From NCBI GenBank assembly GCA_963700195.1, contig CAVOWQ010000010.1, forward strand, positions 62,001 through 126,000: DNA of 64,000 nucleotides, in the 5' to 3' direction. The notes beneath the pieces were generated by a model. The model searched no databases, had not been told where the DNA came from, and worked only from the letters and a program-made list of their open reading frames with translations. Origin of the DNA: AP-15 sp963700195 (GTDB taxonomy: Bacteria > Pseudomonadota > Alphaproteobacteria > ATCC43930 > CGMCC-115725). The first letter of the stretch is position 1. Every line of letters begins with the position of its first letter. Positions 25,834 through 34,549 of this stretch are shown here, piece by piece. Made by a program: the position numbers and the translations under genes.

Positions 25834-27168
25834 ATGATGCAACTCGCCAATCGTCGCCGCTTTTTGCGGCTTTCCGGCGCGGGTGCGGTGGCCGCGGGAA
25901 CCGGCGGGATCGCCGCGATCTTGGCTTCGGGACGGGCGCCTGCCTACGCCCAGGGCACGACCTTGCATTGGCTGAAATTCGTTGATTTCGTGCCGGTCTC
26001 CGATCAGCTCCTGCGCGGCAAGATTACCGATGAATGCCAGAAAGCGCTCGGCATCAAGCTCGAGGTCGAGACGATAAACGGGGACGGGGTTCAGGCGCGC
26101 ATCACCTCGGCGATCCAGTCCGGAACGGGTCCTGACATCCTGATGGCGGTCAATAATTGGTCGCAGCTCTACGCCGATAGCGTCGTCGATGTCAGCGATG
26201 TCGCGGAGGAGATCGGCAAGGCACAGGGCGGCTATTACGAGACAGCGCACGCCGTCGCCAATGACGGCAAGAAATGGATTGCCGTTCCATACACGATCCT
26301 CGGCGTGCTCATGACCAACCGCACCTCCTGGTTCAAGGAAGTGGGCCACGGTCCCGACAAGTTCCCCCAAACCTGGGAGGAGTATCGCGCGGTCGGCAAA
26401 GAGCTCAAGCCCAAGGCTCATCCCTACGGACAGACCCTCGCCCACGCCTTCGGTGACGGTCCCGCCTTTTGGTATCCCTACCTCTGGTCGTGGGGCGGCA
26501 AGGAGGTCGAAGCCGATGGCAAGACCGTGGCGCTCAGCAGCAAGGAGACGGTCGAATCAGTCAAATTCGCGGTTCCGTTTTGGAAGGAGTGCTTCGACGA
26601 GGGTGCTCTCTCCTGGGACGATGCCGGCAACAACCGCGCCTTCCTGTCCAACACGATCAGTTCGACCAGCAACGCCGCTTCCATCTATCTCCTGGCGAGG
26701 AGCAAGCCCGAGACCTATCTGACCGAGACAGGGAAGCCCATCAAGGATGACATTTTCCACGCCCCACTTCCCAAAGGTCCCGCTGGTCAGTTCAGCTACC
26801 ACGTGCCGTTTTCGAACATCATCCCGGCTTATACGAAAAATCAGAAGGCGGCGAAGGATTTCCTGCGCTGGTTTCAGTCCAAAGATATCTACGAACAATG
26901 GTTCGCCTCGCAGCAGGGTTTCTCCGTCGGCGCAACGAAGATGTGGAAGGACGACAAGCTGTGGCAGGTCGACCCAGTCATGGCACCCTTTCGCACCGCG
27001 GCGGAAAGCGGACGCTTCGCCGGCTATGCAGGGCCCGCCGGACGCGCCGCCGCCGAGGTCATTTCGAAATTCATTATCGTCGATATGTACACCAAAGCCG
27101 TGCAGGGAATGACGGCCGAGGACGCCGTCAAATGGGCGCAGGGCGAGCTGGTGAAAATCTACGTCTGA
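25834..27168 (+). CDS. ABC importer substrate-binding protein 2 (paralog, Tat signal)
   Basis: This 444-residue protein is aligned along its full length with the binding protein at 20603-21928. The N-terminus NRRRFLRLSGAGAVAAGTGG is a strong Tat motif. Shared blocks include FWYPYLWSWGGKEVEADGKT and SKETVESVKFAV, while binding-cleft segments differ (MAVNNWSQLYADSVVD). No second permease or ATPase set is present, so both proteins probably serve the same channel with different ligand preference. Confidence 0.9.
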   Translation: MMQLANRRRFLRLSGAGAVAAGTGGIAAILASGRAPAYAQGTTLHWLKFVDFVPVSDQLLRGKITDECQKALGIKLEVETINGDGVQARITSAIQSGTGPDILMAVNNWSQLYADSVVDVSDVAEEIGKAQGGYYETAHAVANDGKKWIAVPYTILGVLMTNRTSWFKEVGHGPDKFPQTWEEYRAVGKELKPKAHPYGQTLAHAFGDGPAFWYPYLWSWGGKEVEADGKTVALSSKETVESVKFAVPFWKECFDEGALSWDDAGNNRAFLSNTISSTSNAASIYLLARSKPETYLTETGKPIKDDIFHAPLPKGPAGQFSYHVPFSNIIPAYTKNQKAAKDFLRWFQSKDIYEQWFASQQGFSVGATKMWKDDKLWQVDPVMAPFRTAAESGRFAGYAGPAGRAAAEVISKFIIVDMYTKAVQGMTAEDAVKWAQGELVKIYV

Positions 27169-27481
27169 TTATTTGAACTTTTTATAGACCTCAGCCGCTC
27201 CACTGCCGCTGCCAAGGCCAGCCACTAAACTGGGTGGAGGGGAAGTGCAGCAGACTATCGGTGGTGCGGTGGCAGCAGGCCCGTTGCTATATAGGCGACA
27301 CTAAAATTGCCATAATGTTCGTGTCTCATGGTGCTTCGGGAAAGCGCCGATGGCCGGCGCGGGCTAACCACGAGGTAGAGCGATAGCTGTTATTTCGCTG
27401 CAAAAAACAGCAGAAACAGCGGACGGATTGAACTGAACTGCACCCATAGGTGAGACAGGTACCGACGAGAGAGTGCGACGG
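27169..27481. other. Intergenic region without a gene
   Basis: This 313-base interval holds no credible frame or RNA gene. A small imperfect hairpin (ATTTCGCTGCAAAAAACAGC region) lies near 27395, and nothing else is recognised. The promoter of the amidohydrolase is presumably here. Confidence 0.4.
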
Positions 27482-28711
27482 ATGGATCTCATATTACGCA
27501 ATGTCCGGCTCGCGCACAGGCCCGAGGCAGGGCCGGTGGACATCGGTGTTGCAGGCGGGAAGATTGTCGCCATCGAGAAGGACTTGGCGGCGGAGGCGGA
27601 GACGTACGATGCCGGCGGGCGGCTGGCCTGCGGCGGGCTGGTCGAGACGCACATCCATCTCGACAAATCCCGCATCATCGACCGCACCACGCCCGAAACT
27701 GGGCGCGAGATAAGCCCGATGAAGCAGGTCGCGGCGTTGAAAGGCGGCTTTACTGTCGAGGACGTGCGCGCGAGGGCGGAGCGTACGCTCACCGAATGCA
27801 TCCTCCATGGCGCGACGCGAATGCGCACCCAGGTCGAGGTCGACCCCGCTATCGGGTTGCGCGGGTTCGAAGGGGTGCAGTCGCTGATTGCCGATTACCG
27901 GTGGGCGATCGATATCGAAATTTGCGTTTTTCCGCAGGACGGCCTGACCAACTATCCCGGGACCGACGAGCTATTGGTCGAGGCGCTGAAACGCGGCGCC
28001 CGAGTTATCGGCGGCGCGCCGCGATATGACACCGACCATACCGGTCAGATCCGGCGGATCTTTGAACTCGCTCACGAGTTCGACGTCGACATCGACATCC
28101 ACCTCGATGTCGGCGACACGCCCCAGGGGATGGACATTCATCTCGTCTGCGAACTGACCGAGCAATACCACCGCGGCGGCCGGGTGGCAGTCGGCCATAT
28201 GGCCAAACTGTCGACGATGCCGCCGAGCGAGGTCGCAGCCCTGGCGCGCCGCCTCGCCGATACCGGGGTAGCGGTCACCGTCCTGCCGCTGACCGACCTG
28301 TTCGTCATGGGGCGGGACCAAAACCACAATGTCCGCCGCGGCGTAGCCGACGCCAATTTGCTCGTCGAGCATGGCGTCAACTGTTCGCTGTCGACCAACA
28401 ATGTGCTCAATCCGGTGACGCCTTATGGCGATTGCTCACTGATCCGCATGGCAAATCTCCATGCCAACGTCCTGCAGATTGCACAACCGGCGCAGCTGCG
28501 CGAAATTTTCGCGATGCTGACCGAGCGCTCGGCGCGGCTCCTCAATCTGACGGATTACGGGATCGCCGTCGGCAACCCGGCCGATGTCGTCGTCATCGAT
28601 GCCGGGTCGCCAGAACAGGCGGTGGCGGAGATCCGCCAGCCGCTCGCGGTTTTCAAGCGCGGGCGACGGACGGTCAAGCGCGAGCCGGCAGAACTCGTCC
28701 GGTCAGTCTAG
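27482..28711 (+). CDS. Cytosine-deaminase-like amidohydrolase
   Basis: This protein of about 409 residues starts at ATG 27482; a GTG nine bases earlier is an alternative. It has the metal motif VETHIHLDKS near residue 58, IDIHLDVGD and VAVGHMAKL, placing it with CodA-like deaminases in the amidohydrolase superfamily. The segment that normally carries the catalytic His-Asp-Asp reads SLSTNNVLNPVTPYGDCSL, so the usual aspartate appears replaced by asparagine. The reaction is therefore uncertain; it may be a deaminase or hydrolase of an N-heterocycle. It follows the importer operon and could process its substrate. Confidence 0.82.
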   Translation: MDLILRNVRLAHRPEAGPVDIGVAGGKIVAIEKDLAAEAETYDAGGRLACGGLVETHIHLDKSRIIDRTTPETGREISPMKQVAALKGGFTVEDVRARAERTLTECILHGATRMRTQVEVDPAIGLRGFEGVQSLIADYRWAIDIEICVFPQDGLTNYPGTDELLVEALKRGARVIGGAPRYDTDHTGQIRRIFELAHEFDVDIDIHLDVGDTPQGMDIHLVCELTEQYHRGGRVAVGHMAKLSTMPPSEVAALARRLADTGVAVTVLPLTDLFVMGRDQNHNVRRGVADANLLVEHGVNCSLSTNNVLNPVTPYGDCSLIRMANLHANVLQIAQPAQLREIFAMLTERSARLLNLTDYGIAVGNPADVVVIDAGSPEQAVAEIRQPLAVFKRGRRTVKREPAELVRSV

Positions 28712-28723
28712 CCGATCGCGTGC

Positions 28724-28954
28724 TTAATCTGCTCCGATGGTCACTTCATTGACCGCGCCGCAGCAAGGGCATTCTGTCTCGATCGAGGCGATGCGCTGTG
28801 CCGAACCGATGCTCGCGGCAATGACGAACTCGCAAACGCCGCAGACATAGTCGGTGTCGCCGATTCCGGTAAAGAGCGGTCCGGCTCCCGGTGGTGCGGT
28901 CCAGGGCGGCGGTAAAATCGCATCGCGAACAACCTTCAACTTGACCTGCGGCAT
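28724..28954 (-). CDS. Small zinc-ribbon protein
   Basis: This 76-residue protein has two cysteine pairs, YVCGVCEF (38, 41) and ETECPCCGAVNE (62, 64/65), spaced like a treble-clef or zinc-ribbon knuckle. The N-terminus MPQVKLKVVRDA is basic. It has no signal peptide. The function is unknown; small zinc ribbons of this size often bind nucleic acid or partner proteins. It diverges from the aspartic protease gene. Confidence 0.65.
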   Translation of the reverse strand: MPQVKLKVVRDAILPPPWTAPPGAGPLFTGIGDTDYVCGVCEFVIAASIGSAQRIASIETECPCCGAVNEVTIGAD

Positions 28955-29062
28955 TTGTGATGGATCACCAATTGTCCATAAATCATCATGACCATAGCAT
29001 TTCTGGACCGAGCTGTATGCTACGGCCAATCTCGGCGCTGAGCATCGAGGAGGAGCGAAATC

Positions 29063-29758
29063 ATGAACAGGGTGGTCTTGGCGTTCGCTGGCTTGGTGCT
29101 CGGCAGCGCGGCATCGCCTGCTGCGCCGCAAGAATTGACTAAGTGCGTCGCCGGTCAGCAGGTCATCGACAAGGAGGGCAAAAGCGGTGTGATCGTCGCC
29201 GACGATAGTAAGCTGTGCCAAGTAAAATACGCAGATGGTCAGATTTACGCCTGGATATTCTGGAATCTTCGGGCCATGGCGGCTCCTGCCCAAACCGGGT
29301 TGGTGACGCCAAATGCGAGAGCGCCCGACCCGACCGACACACCGCCCTCGACCAGCGGCCCTCCGGCCCTGACCGTCCTCAGACCGTCCTCCAACCGCAC
29401 ACTGGTTTACCGCGCTGACCGGCGCGGCCATTTCACTCTGACAGCCACAGTCAACGGCGCACCAACTCGCTTCGTCGTCGATACCGGCGCGAGCCTCGTC
29501 GCCCTAACTCTCGACGATGCCCGCGCCGCAGGGATCGGACGCAGCGAGCTAAACTTCAATCAGCTGACCCAGACCGCCAATGGCCGCGTGCATTTCGCTC
29601 CGGTGATGCTGCGAGAGGTCCGCATCGAGCAGCTCTCGATCGCGAACGTGCCAGCGGCAGTGATCGAAAATCTGGATCAGTCGCTGCTCGGGATGAGTTT
29701 TCTCAAGCGTCTGAAGAGCTTCGAGATCCACGAGGGCGCGCTGACGATCAGCCGGTAG
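29063..29758 (+). CDS. Secreted retropepsin-like (clan AA) aspartic protease
   Basis: This 231-residue protein has a signal peptide (RVVLAFAGLVLGSAASPA), an N-terminal small domain with two cysteines (28, 52), a proline-rich linker (about 80-108) and a C-terminal retropepsin-like domain. The catalytic motif FVVDTGASLVALT has Asp at residue 140, and the flap and hydrophobic pair region ends SLLGMSFLKRLKSFEI. Bacterial members of this family are common in alphaproteobacteria and act as single-domain dimers in the periplasm. Confidence 0.88.
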   Translation: MNRVVLAFAGLVLGSAASPAAPQELTKCVAGQQVIDKEGKSGVIVADDSKLCQVKYADGQIYAWIFWNLRAMAAPAQTGLVTPNARAPDPTDTPPSTSGPPALTVLRPSSNRTLVYRADRRGHFTLTATVNGAPTRFVVDTGASLVALTLDDARAAGIGRSELNFNQLTQTANGRVHFAPVMLREVRIEQLSIANVPAAVIENLDQSLLGMSFLKRLKSFEIHEGALTISR

Positions 29759-29969
29759 GAAACGCCCCTACCGGCATTGCTCGCGGTTGAGCGAGCGGTA
29801 CCCAAGGTAACGAGATGGCGGCTTTGGTGTCCCATCCCGCCGGCCTTCCTGTTCCGAATAGCGGCTGCGTCTACAGATGAGAGAAGGCGCGTTTTTGTCG
29901 ATCGCAAGTATATTCTCGCTCGGCGAAGCACAATACTTCTGCAGCTACTTGGCGGCCGCGGGCCGCGGA

Positions 29970-30404
29970 TCAGCGTTCGAGGATAATATCGACCCGGCGG
30001 TTATAAACCGATGGATCGCTCGACCCGGTCTGGCCTATCGGCTCCTGCCGGATCATCGTGCGTGCGATGCCGTCCTCCTCGAGCTGATCCGTGACAATCG
30101 AACTGCGCGTCTGCGCGAGATATTTGTTGGTCTCCGGTCTGCCGGTGGCGCTCGCGCGTGCCTGAACGACAATGGCCTTCGCGCCAGAGTCCCGCGCCCG
30201 CTTTGCGGCATCGGCGATCGTCGCTTTTGCTTCATCGGACAGGTTCGCGCTGAATTCGTCAAAATACACGAGGAAACGAGGGATCTCGGCGGTTGGGGCA
30301 TTCGCTGCCGTCTGCGCGTTCGCTACAGTCGCGCCCATCAGTGCGACGAACAGAAAAGTCAATCGGCAGAAATTAGATACTGCACAAGTCATGGCGTCCA
30401 TCAT
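29970..30404 (-). CDS. Small OmpA-family periplasmic protein
   Basis: This 144-residue protein has a signal peptide (NFCRLTFLFVALMGATVANAQ) and one OmpA-like domain, FLVYFDEFSANLSDEAKATI through NRRVDIILER. This domain binds peptidoglycan. There is no outer-membrane barrel or lipobox. The start may be either of the two adjacent ATG codons. The length fits a stand-alone OmpA domain protein. Confidence 0.85.
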   Translation of the reverse strand: MMDAMTCAVSNFCRLTFLFVALMGATVANAQTAANAPTAEIPRFLVYFDEFSANLSDEAKATIADAAKRARDSGAKAIVVQARASATGRPETNKYLAQTRSSIVTDQLEEDGIARTMIRQEPIGQTGSSDPSVYNRRVDIILER

Positions 30405-30434
30405 CCCTTAGTCGGCTCGCGTTAGGCACAATCT

Positions 30435-31514
30435 TCAGTTGCTGGGCGCAGCAATTTCGTTGTCGGGTCTATTCGCCTCGGCCATCCACGACAGCAGCAA
30501 GGTGTATGCTACCGCCAGTACTACGGGGCCGAGGAAGATACCGACCAGACCAAATGCAATGAGACCACCGATCACCCCGGCGAGCAGCAGAAGCAAAGGC
30601 AGATGGGCCCCCCTGCGGATCAGCAATGGACGCACGACGCTGTCTGTCGTGCTGAGCAGCACGCTCCAGACGACAAGGACAGTACCCCAGACCAATTCGC
30701 CGCTCCAATAGAGCCAGACCACCGCCGGCACCAGCACGGGCAAAGGTCCAAGCTGGGCGATGCAGAGCATGAACATCACGGCGGTCAGCACTGCAGCGAA
30801 TGGCACGCCCGCCAACGCCAAACCGAGGCCGCCCAGCACCGATTGCCCCACCGCAGTCACGACCACACCGAGAGCGACGCTGCGGATAGCTTGACCTGCC
30901 AGGCGGACCGATTGCTCACCGCGCTCGCCGGCGAGACGACGACCGAAACGGCGGACGAGGCTGGCCGCGTGCTCTCCACTCCCATAGAGGATCACGGCGA
31001 TAATGACGGTCAGGACGAACTGTACGAAGAGGACCCCAACGCCGCCCAATGCGCTGACGAACCACGCCGCAGCGCCGCCCGCGTAAGGCGCCGCCTTTGC
31101 CATCAATGGCTCGATGCCGCTGGCCGCAGCGTTTGCCCAAAGCGAGGCGGCATAAGCCCCAAAGAACGGCAAACCGGCCAGCCAATGCGGCGGCGGCGGC
31201 AGCTGAAAGGATGCCAAAGAGGCCGCCCACCCGGCGACGCGGTCGAAATGCTGCGTGATCGTTGTGATCGCTAGCCAGAACGGCAATACAAAGATCAGCA
31301 GCAATGCGATGGTCATCACCGCGACCGCCAGCCCGCGCTTGTGCCAGAGCCGCAGCTGGACGTGCAGCATGATAGGCCAGGTAGCAACAACCAGCGTCGT
31401 CGCCCAGATGATCGCCGGCAGAAACGGCCACAATATCCAGAACGAAGCGGCGATAAGCCCGCCGACGAAGAGGACCGCAAGGGTGGTACGGGTGAGCTCG
31501 GAAGGTGCTTGCAT
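30435..31514 (-). CDS. AI-2E family transporter (YdiK/PerM-like)
   Basis: This 359-residue inner-membrane protein has about seven hydrophobic segments. Family motifs include GVVVTAVGQSVLGGLGLALAG and a C-terminal GLIAFGLVGIFLGPVVLAVAY. Despite the family name, most members have no proven autoinducer transport. I chose ATG 31514; the frame extends to 31610 but the added residues are arginine-rich and overlap the neighbouring VOC fragment. Confidence 0.85.
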   Translation of the reverse strand: MQAPSELTRTTLAVLFVGGLIAASFWILWPFLPAIIWATTLVVATWPIMLHVQLRLWHKRGLAVAVMTIALLLIFVLPFWLAITTITQHFDRVAGWAASLASFQLPPPPHWLAGLPFFGAYAASLWANAAASGIEPLMAKAAPYAGGAAAWFVSALGGVGVLFVQFVLTVIIAVILYGSGEHAASLVRRFGRRLAGERGEQSVRLAGQAIRSVALGVVVTAVGQSVLGGLGLALAGVPFAAVLTAVMFMLCIAQLGPLPVLVPAVVWLYWSGELVWGTVLVVWSVLLSTTDSVVRPLLIRRGAHLPLLLLLAGVIGGLIAFGLVGIFLGPVVLAVAYTLLLSWMAEANRPDNEIAAPSN

Positions 31515-31552
31515 GCCGCGGCCGGCCCAGCATCCCCTCGGGCGCGGTTGGA

Positions 31553-31696
31553 TCAGGCGCGCCCGATCAGCTGCAGCCGATGCCCGTCGCGGTCGCGGAC
31601 GTACATGCACCGATTCTGGCCGCGACGGCTGCTCACCGGAACCCCGCGCTTTTCCAATTCCGCTTTCAGCGTCTCGTAGGTCCCTGCCGCCATCAT
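31553..31696 (-). pseudogene. C-terminal fragment of a VOC/glyoxalase gene
   Basis: The frame encodes YETLKAELEKRGVPVSSRRG followed by RCMYVRDRDGHRLQLIGRA. This is the usual end of a VOC domain, where the glutamate-bearing strand is DPDGHRLEL. The preceding N-terminal half of the domain is missing and the upstream sequence does not continue the fold in any frame. Confidence 0.6.
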
Positions 31697-31745
31697 TCGT
31701 CGCCCCTGGGTTTGTCGTCGCCTAGAGTCCGGCGCAGCGGATCGG

Positions 31746-31937
31746 TCACAGTGAACCGGCCCAGCCGGCCCATTGTCTTTCGGCGGCATCCGCAATACCG
31801 ATCAAGGCTGCTGCAGACAACCAATTGCCCTTGAGATGCGAAGCGGAGGCCCGCAAATGAAGTTGCCAGATCACCCCGATGCCCTGCCGTGCGAGCAGCC
31901 GCCTCGCGATGGTTTCAACCATTGTCGGCTGTTTCAT
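31746..31937 (-). CDS. Small hypothetical protein
   Basis: This 63-residue frame begins at ATG 31937 with AAGGTGG upstream. It encodes VETIARRLLARQGIGVIWQL then LRASASHLKGNWLSAAALIG, consistent with a helical protein. It lies just after tRNA-Thr on the same strand. Function is not recognised, and coding status is uncertain because of its shortness. Confidence 0.4.
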   Translation of the reverse strand: MKQPTMVETIARRLLARQGIGVIWQLHLRASASHLKGNWLSAAALIGIADAAERQWAGWAGSL

Positions 31938-31976
31938 TCTGCGGCCCACCTTTTGATGCGCTTTCTTTGGACCAGA

Positions 31977-32051
31977 TGGTGCCCCGAGTCGGATTTGAAC
32001 CAACGACCTACCGCTTACGAAGCGGGTGCTCTACCGCTGAGCTACCGGGGC
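31977..32051 (-). tRNA. tRNA-Thr (anticodon CGT)
   Basis: The minus strand folds as a cloverleaf: acceptor GCCCCGG pairing with TCGGGGC, D-arm TAGCTCAGCGGTAGAGC, anticodon loop TTCGTAA with CGT at positions 34-36, T-arm GTTCAAATC, and an encoded CCA end. The anticodon stem has four pairs plus one mismatch at its outer end. Confidence 0.93.
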
Positions 32052-32217
32052 AGCGACCCGTAGGCGACCACGGCGCCTACCGGGACGACTTTTTAGCGTC
32101 TAATCGCACCGTCGCCAAGCCGATTCGCGATCATTAACCGCTGGTCAACGTCCTGGGCCCAGTTTCCGGGTGGGCGCGGTCCGCTGTCGCGACTCGGGAG
32201 GCATCGGGAGAAGGCAG

Positions 32218-32475
32218 GTGAGTGAGATCCGGGCGGATTCCGCGCAAAACACGACCGAAATCGAAATTCTCGAGGCGAAGGAAAGATGGAGCGAATATCG
32301 GCTGGCCGACGGTACCACGTTGCGATTGAGGCCGGTCATGATAGCGGTCTTTCGCGCCGACGGGCAGTACACCCCTGAGGGCGATCCGGTTTATAACATG
32401 AAATCGACGCTTATTACGGACGTGAGGGGGCCGGGCTCGGAGGCCAAACCAGGCCAATCAAATGAAATCCGGTGA
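32218..32475 (+). CDS. Conserved small hypothetical protein
   Basis: This 85-residue protein begins at GTG 32218 after GGGAGAAGG. Its core, TEIEILEAKERWSEYRLADG followed by TTLRLRPVMIAVFR and DGDPVYNMKS-like residues, looks like a compact beta-rich domain with no signal peptide. I recall similar short proteins in rhizobia but cannot name a function. It overlaps the next frame by 14 bases. Confidence 0.65.
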   Translation: MSEIRADSAQNTTEIEILEAKERWSEYRLADGTTLRLRPVMIAVFRADGQYTPEGDPVYNMKSTLITDVRGPGSEAKPGQSNEIR

Positions 32476-33064
32476 TATCCTGCATGTGGTTTGGCGGACG
32501 CCGGCACTGATTGTCCGCTCCGGATCGCCTTCCGCGATGGGTGCATCCCTAACGCGCACAGACAGGTCGGATGTTCTGACAGTCTCAGGCCCGGGCCCGA
32601 CCATCGCTGCCCGCTCCAACTTGTTTTGCCCCTTACAGCATAGCAATCGTGCCCAGCCCTCTCAGTGGGTCGCTAACGGAACTTCCGCCTTTACGGCCCC
32701 GATTCCGACGGGGACGTTTTCCGAACGACCGGACATCCCTGCTCCTCCGCCAAAACCACCGCCCAAAGCCACCAAAATCGAGAGGATCGAATTGGCGATT
32801 GACTCTATCCAAGGGTACGACCTCATCAAGCCGATACCCGTGCTGATTGAAGCTTTGGGCGACAAGGTGTTTGTCGCTGAAGCGCCCGACTTGAATCTTT
32901 CAACGACTGGAAACAGCGTCGGCGCCGCATTCCTCCTGTTGAAAGAACAAATCATCACAACCTATGAGGGGGATCGCGGCAAGAAGGGACCCGACCCGCA
33001 GCGCACCCAGCAGCTTGCGGCATTGGAACAGTATATCGGCAAGCCGCGGCGGCATTGGTTTTAG
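32462..33064 (+). CDS. Hypothetical protein with conserved C-terminal domain
   Basis: This frame is 200 residues. The N-terminal half is low-complexity with a PAPPPKPPPKATK linker. The C-terminal ~100 residues look globular: IELAIDSIQGYDLIKPIPVL, KVFVAEAPDLNLSTTGNSVG, AAFLLLKEQIITTYEG. The EAPDLNLSTTG pattern with a following helix recalls HicB-like partial RNase H folds, but I cannot confirm this. No partner toxin is adjacent. The real start may lie further in. Confidence 0.5.
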   Translation: MKSGDILHVVWRTPALIVRSGSPSAMGASLTRTDRSDVLTVSGPGPTIAARSNLFCPLQHSNRAQPSQWVANGTSAFTAPIPTGTFSERPDIPAPPPKPPPKATKIERIELAIDSIQGYDLIKPIPVLIEALGDKVFVAEAPDLNLSTTGNSVGAAFLLLKEQIITTYEGDRGKKGPDPQRTQQLAALEQYIGKPRRHWF

Positions 33065-33087
33065 ACCTGGAAAAGGGCGTGCCGTTC

Positions 33088-34549
33088 TCAGCCGCTCGCT
33101 GAGTGCCCGGCTGACAACTCCCGTTCTTCGGCACTCGGCGGTTTTGCCAAAATCGGGAGAGTGCTGACGGCCGCGGCCCAAGCGGGTGTCCGCCACGCCA
33201 GCGCGTCAAAACTGCCGCAATGCGGACAGAGCGATCTCCATTCGAGGCTCTCTCCGCCGCAAGTGGCGCAGACATAACGTGGGTCGGGCATCGCGGTGAC
33301 GGCGCGGTCGAGCCATTCGCGCGAACTCGCGGCCGACCCCATGTTCCGCCTCCTCGAGCCGCGCCATCGTCAGGCACAGACGTGGCGTCGGGCCGGCCGG
33401 CCTGGTGTCCTCGTCCGAGGCGGGCGTTATGGAGAAGGGAGCGGGGGTTGGCGATTTCGTGAAAAAAGGCGGTGCCGGCGCGCTCAGCGCCTGTTCGAGG
33501 TGGCGGCGCGCCTCGCCCCAGAGCTGCACGTCGAGCGCCGCTTCCGCCACGGCCAGATGAGTTTCCCGCGCATCGTGGTTCTGCGTCGCGAGCCGCTCGA
33601 AGCTCTTGAACCTGTCGAGTGGTGGCGCGCCGTCGTGGATCGCAGCGTAAACCTGCGCGAGATCCGGATGGGGTATCGTCCGCCAGGCGCTTTCGATGGC
33701 TTTTGCCGCAGGTCCGGTACGGCGATCCTGCACCAGCAGTCGGGCGTGATGGGCTGCCGGAGCGGCAAGATCCGGCGTCAGCGCCTGGGCCTGGGCCGCC
33801 AAATTTCGCCCGCGCGCGCGGTCGCCGCTGGCCAGCGCGACACGGCTGAGCTCGTACAGAATCACACCGCGGTGATGCCGAGCGCGCTCGCGCGGAATGA
33901 TCCGGCGCTTGACCGCTTGCGCCAGCGTTTCTTGGGCCGCCTCCCATCGTCCTTCGCGTGCTTCCAGCTCGAACAGGTTATCGACCACCCAGGCGGTATC
34001 CGGACGCAAAGTGGCGGCGCGCTCGGTCAGGCGCAGCGCCGTTCCTCGGTCGCCGGCACGCATTGCTTGGTTGAGGAGACCGCGAAGTCCGAGAAATTCC
34101 ATCTCGGGGCGGTCGAGCATCGCCGTGAAAAACTTTTTGGCCGCCGTCTCGTCGCCCCGGAGCTGAGCCGCCTGGGCCGACAGGAGCAGGGTCAACGGCG
34201 GGTCGGCGAGCAGCGCATCGGCTCTGCTGGCGCATCGCTGCGCCTCGTGCGGATCACCTGCTGCGACCGCAACCATGCCCCGAGTTAGCGCACGGTAGCC
34301 GGCGCGCCGCCGGCGCTCGCGCCGATGCCGCAGAAATGCGCGCGGGCTATCGAGGATTAGAGACACGAGCCAAAAGAGCAGAGCAATCGCCAAGCCAGCG
34401 AGCACCGCGGCGGCGGCGAGCACGCCGACCGAGGTCTCTACTTGCCAGCTCTGCCACACGATCTCGACCTGCCCGGGATGATCGGCGAAAAAAATCGCGG
34501 CGGTGATCACCCCCGCGAAGACGAGAAGGCCGAGAAGGCCGCGGATCAC
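33088..34549 (-). CDS. hemY: HemY-like TPR membrane protein (frameshift near 33340)
   Basis: The start is GTG 34549, overlapping the mitofilin-like stop as GTGA. Two N-terminal membrane helices (GLLGLLVFAGVITAAIFFAD, then VLAAAAVLAGLAIALLFWL) precede TPR helices such as RALTRGMVAVAAGDPHEAQR. At LEEAEHG an extra G in a GGGG run shifts the frame. The next frame reads SREWLDRAVTAMPDPRYVCATCG and LCPHCGSFDALAWRTP, the zinc-ribbon-like tail usual in alphaproteobacterial HemY. The family is linked to tetrapyrrole synthesis by gene context; its biochemical role is unclear. This is TPR HemY, not the flavin oxidase of the same name. Confidence 0.85.

Noticed and set aside
30435..31514. Proof of quorum-sensing AI-2 transport
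   Set aside because: The family name is historical. Nothing here shows AI-2 production or uptake, and many members transport other solutes.
32462..33064. HicA/HicB toxin-antitoxin pair
   Set aside because: The C-terminal domain only loosely recalls HicB and there is no HicA-like double-stranded RNA-binding partner next to it.
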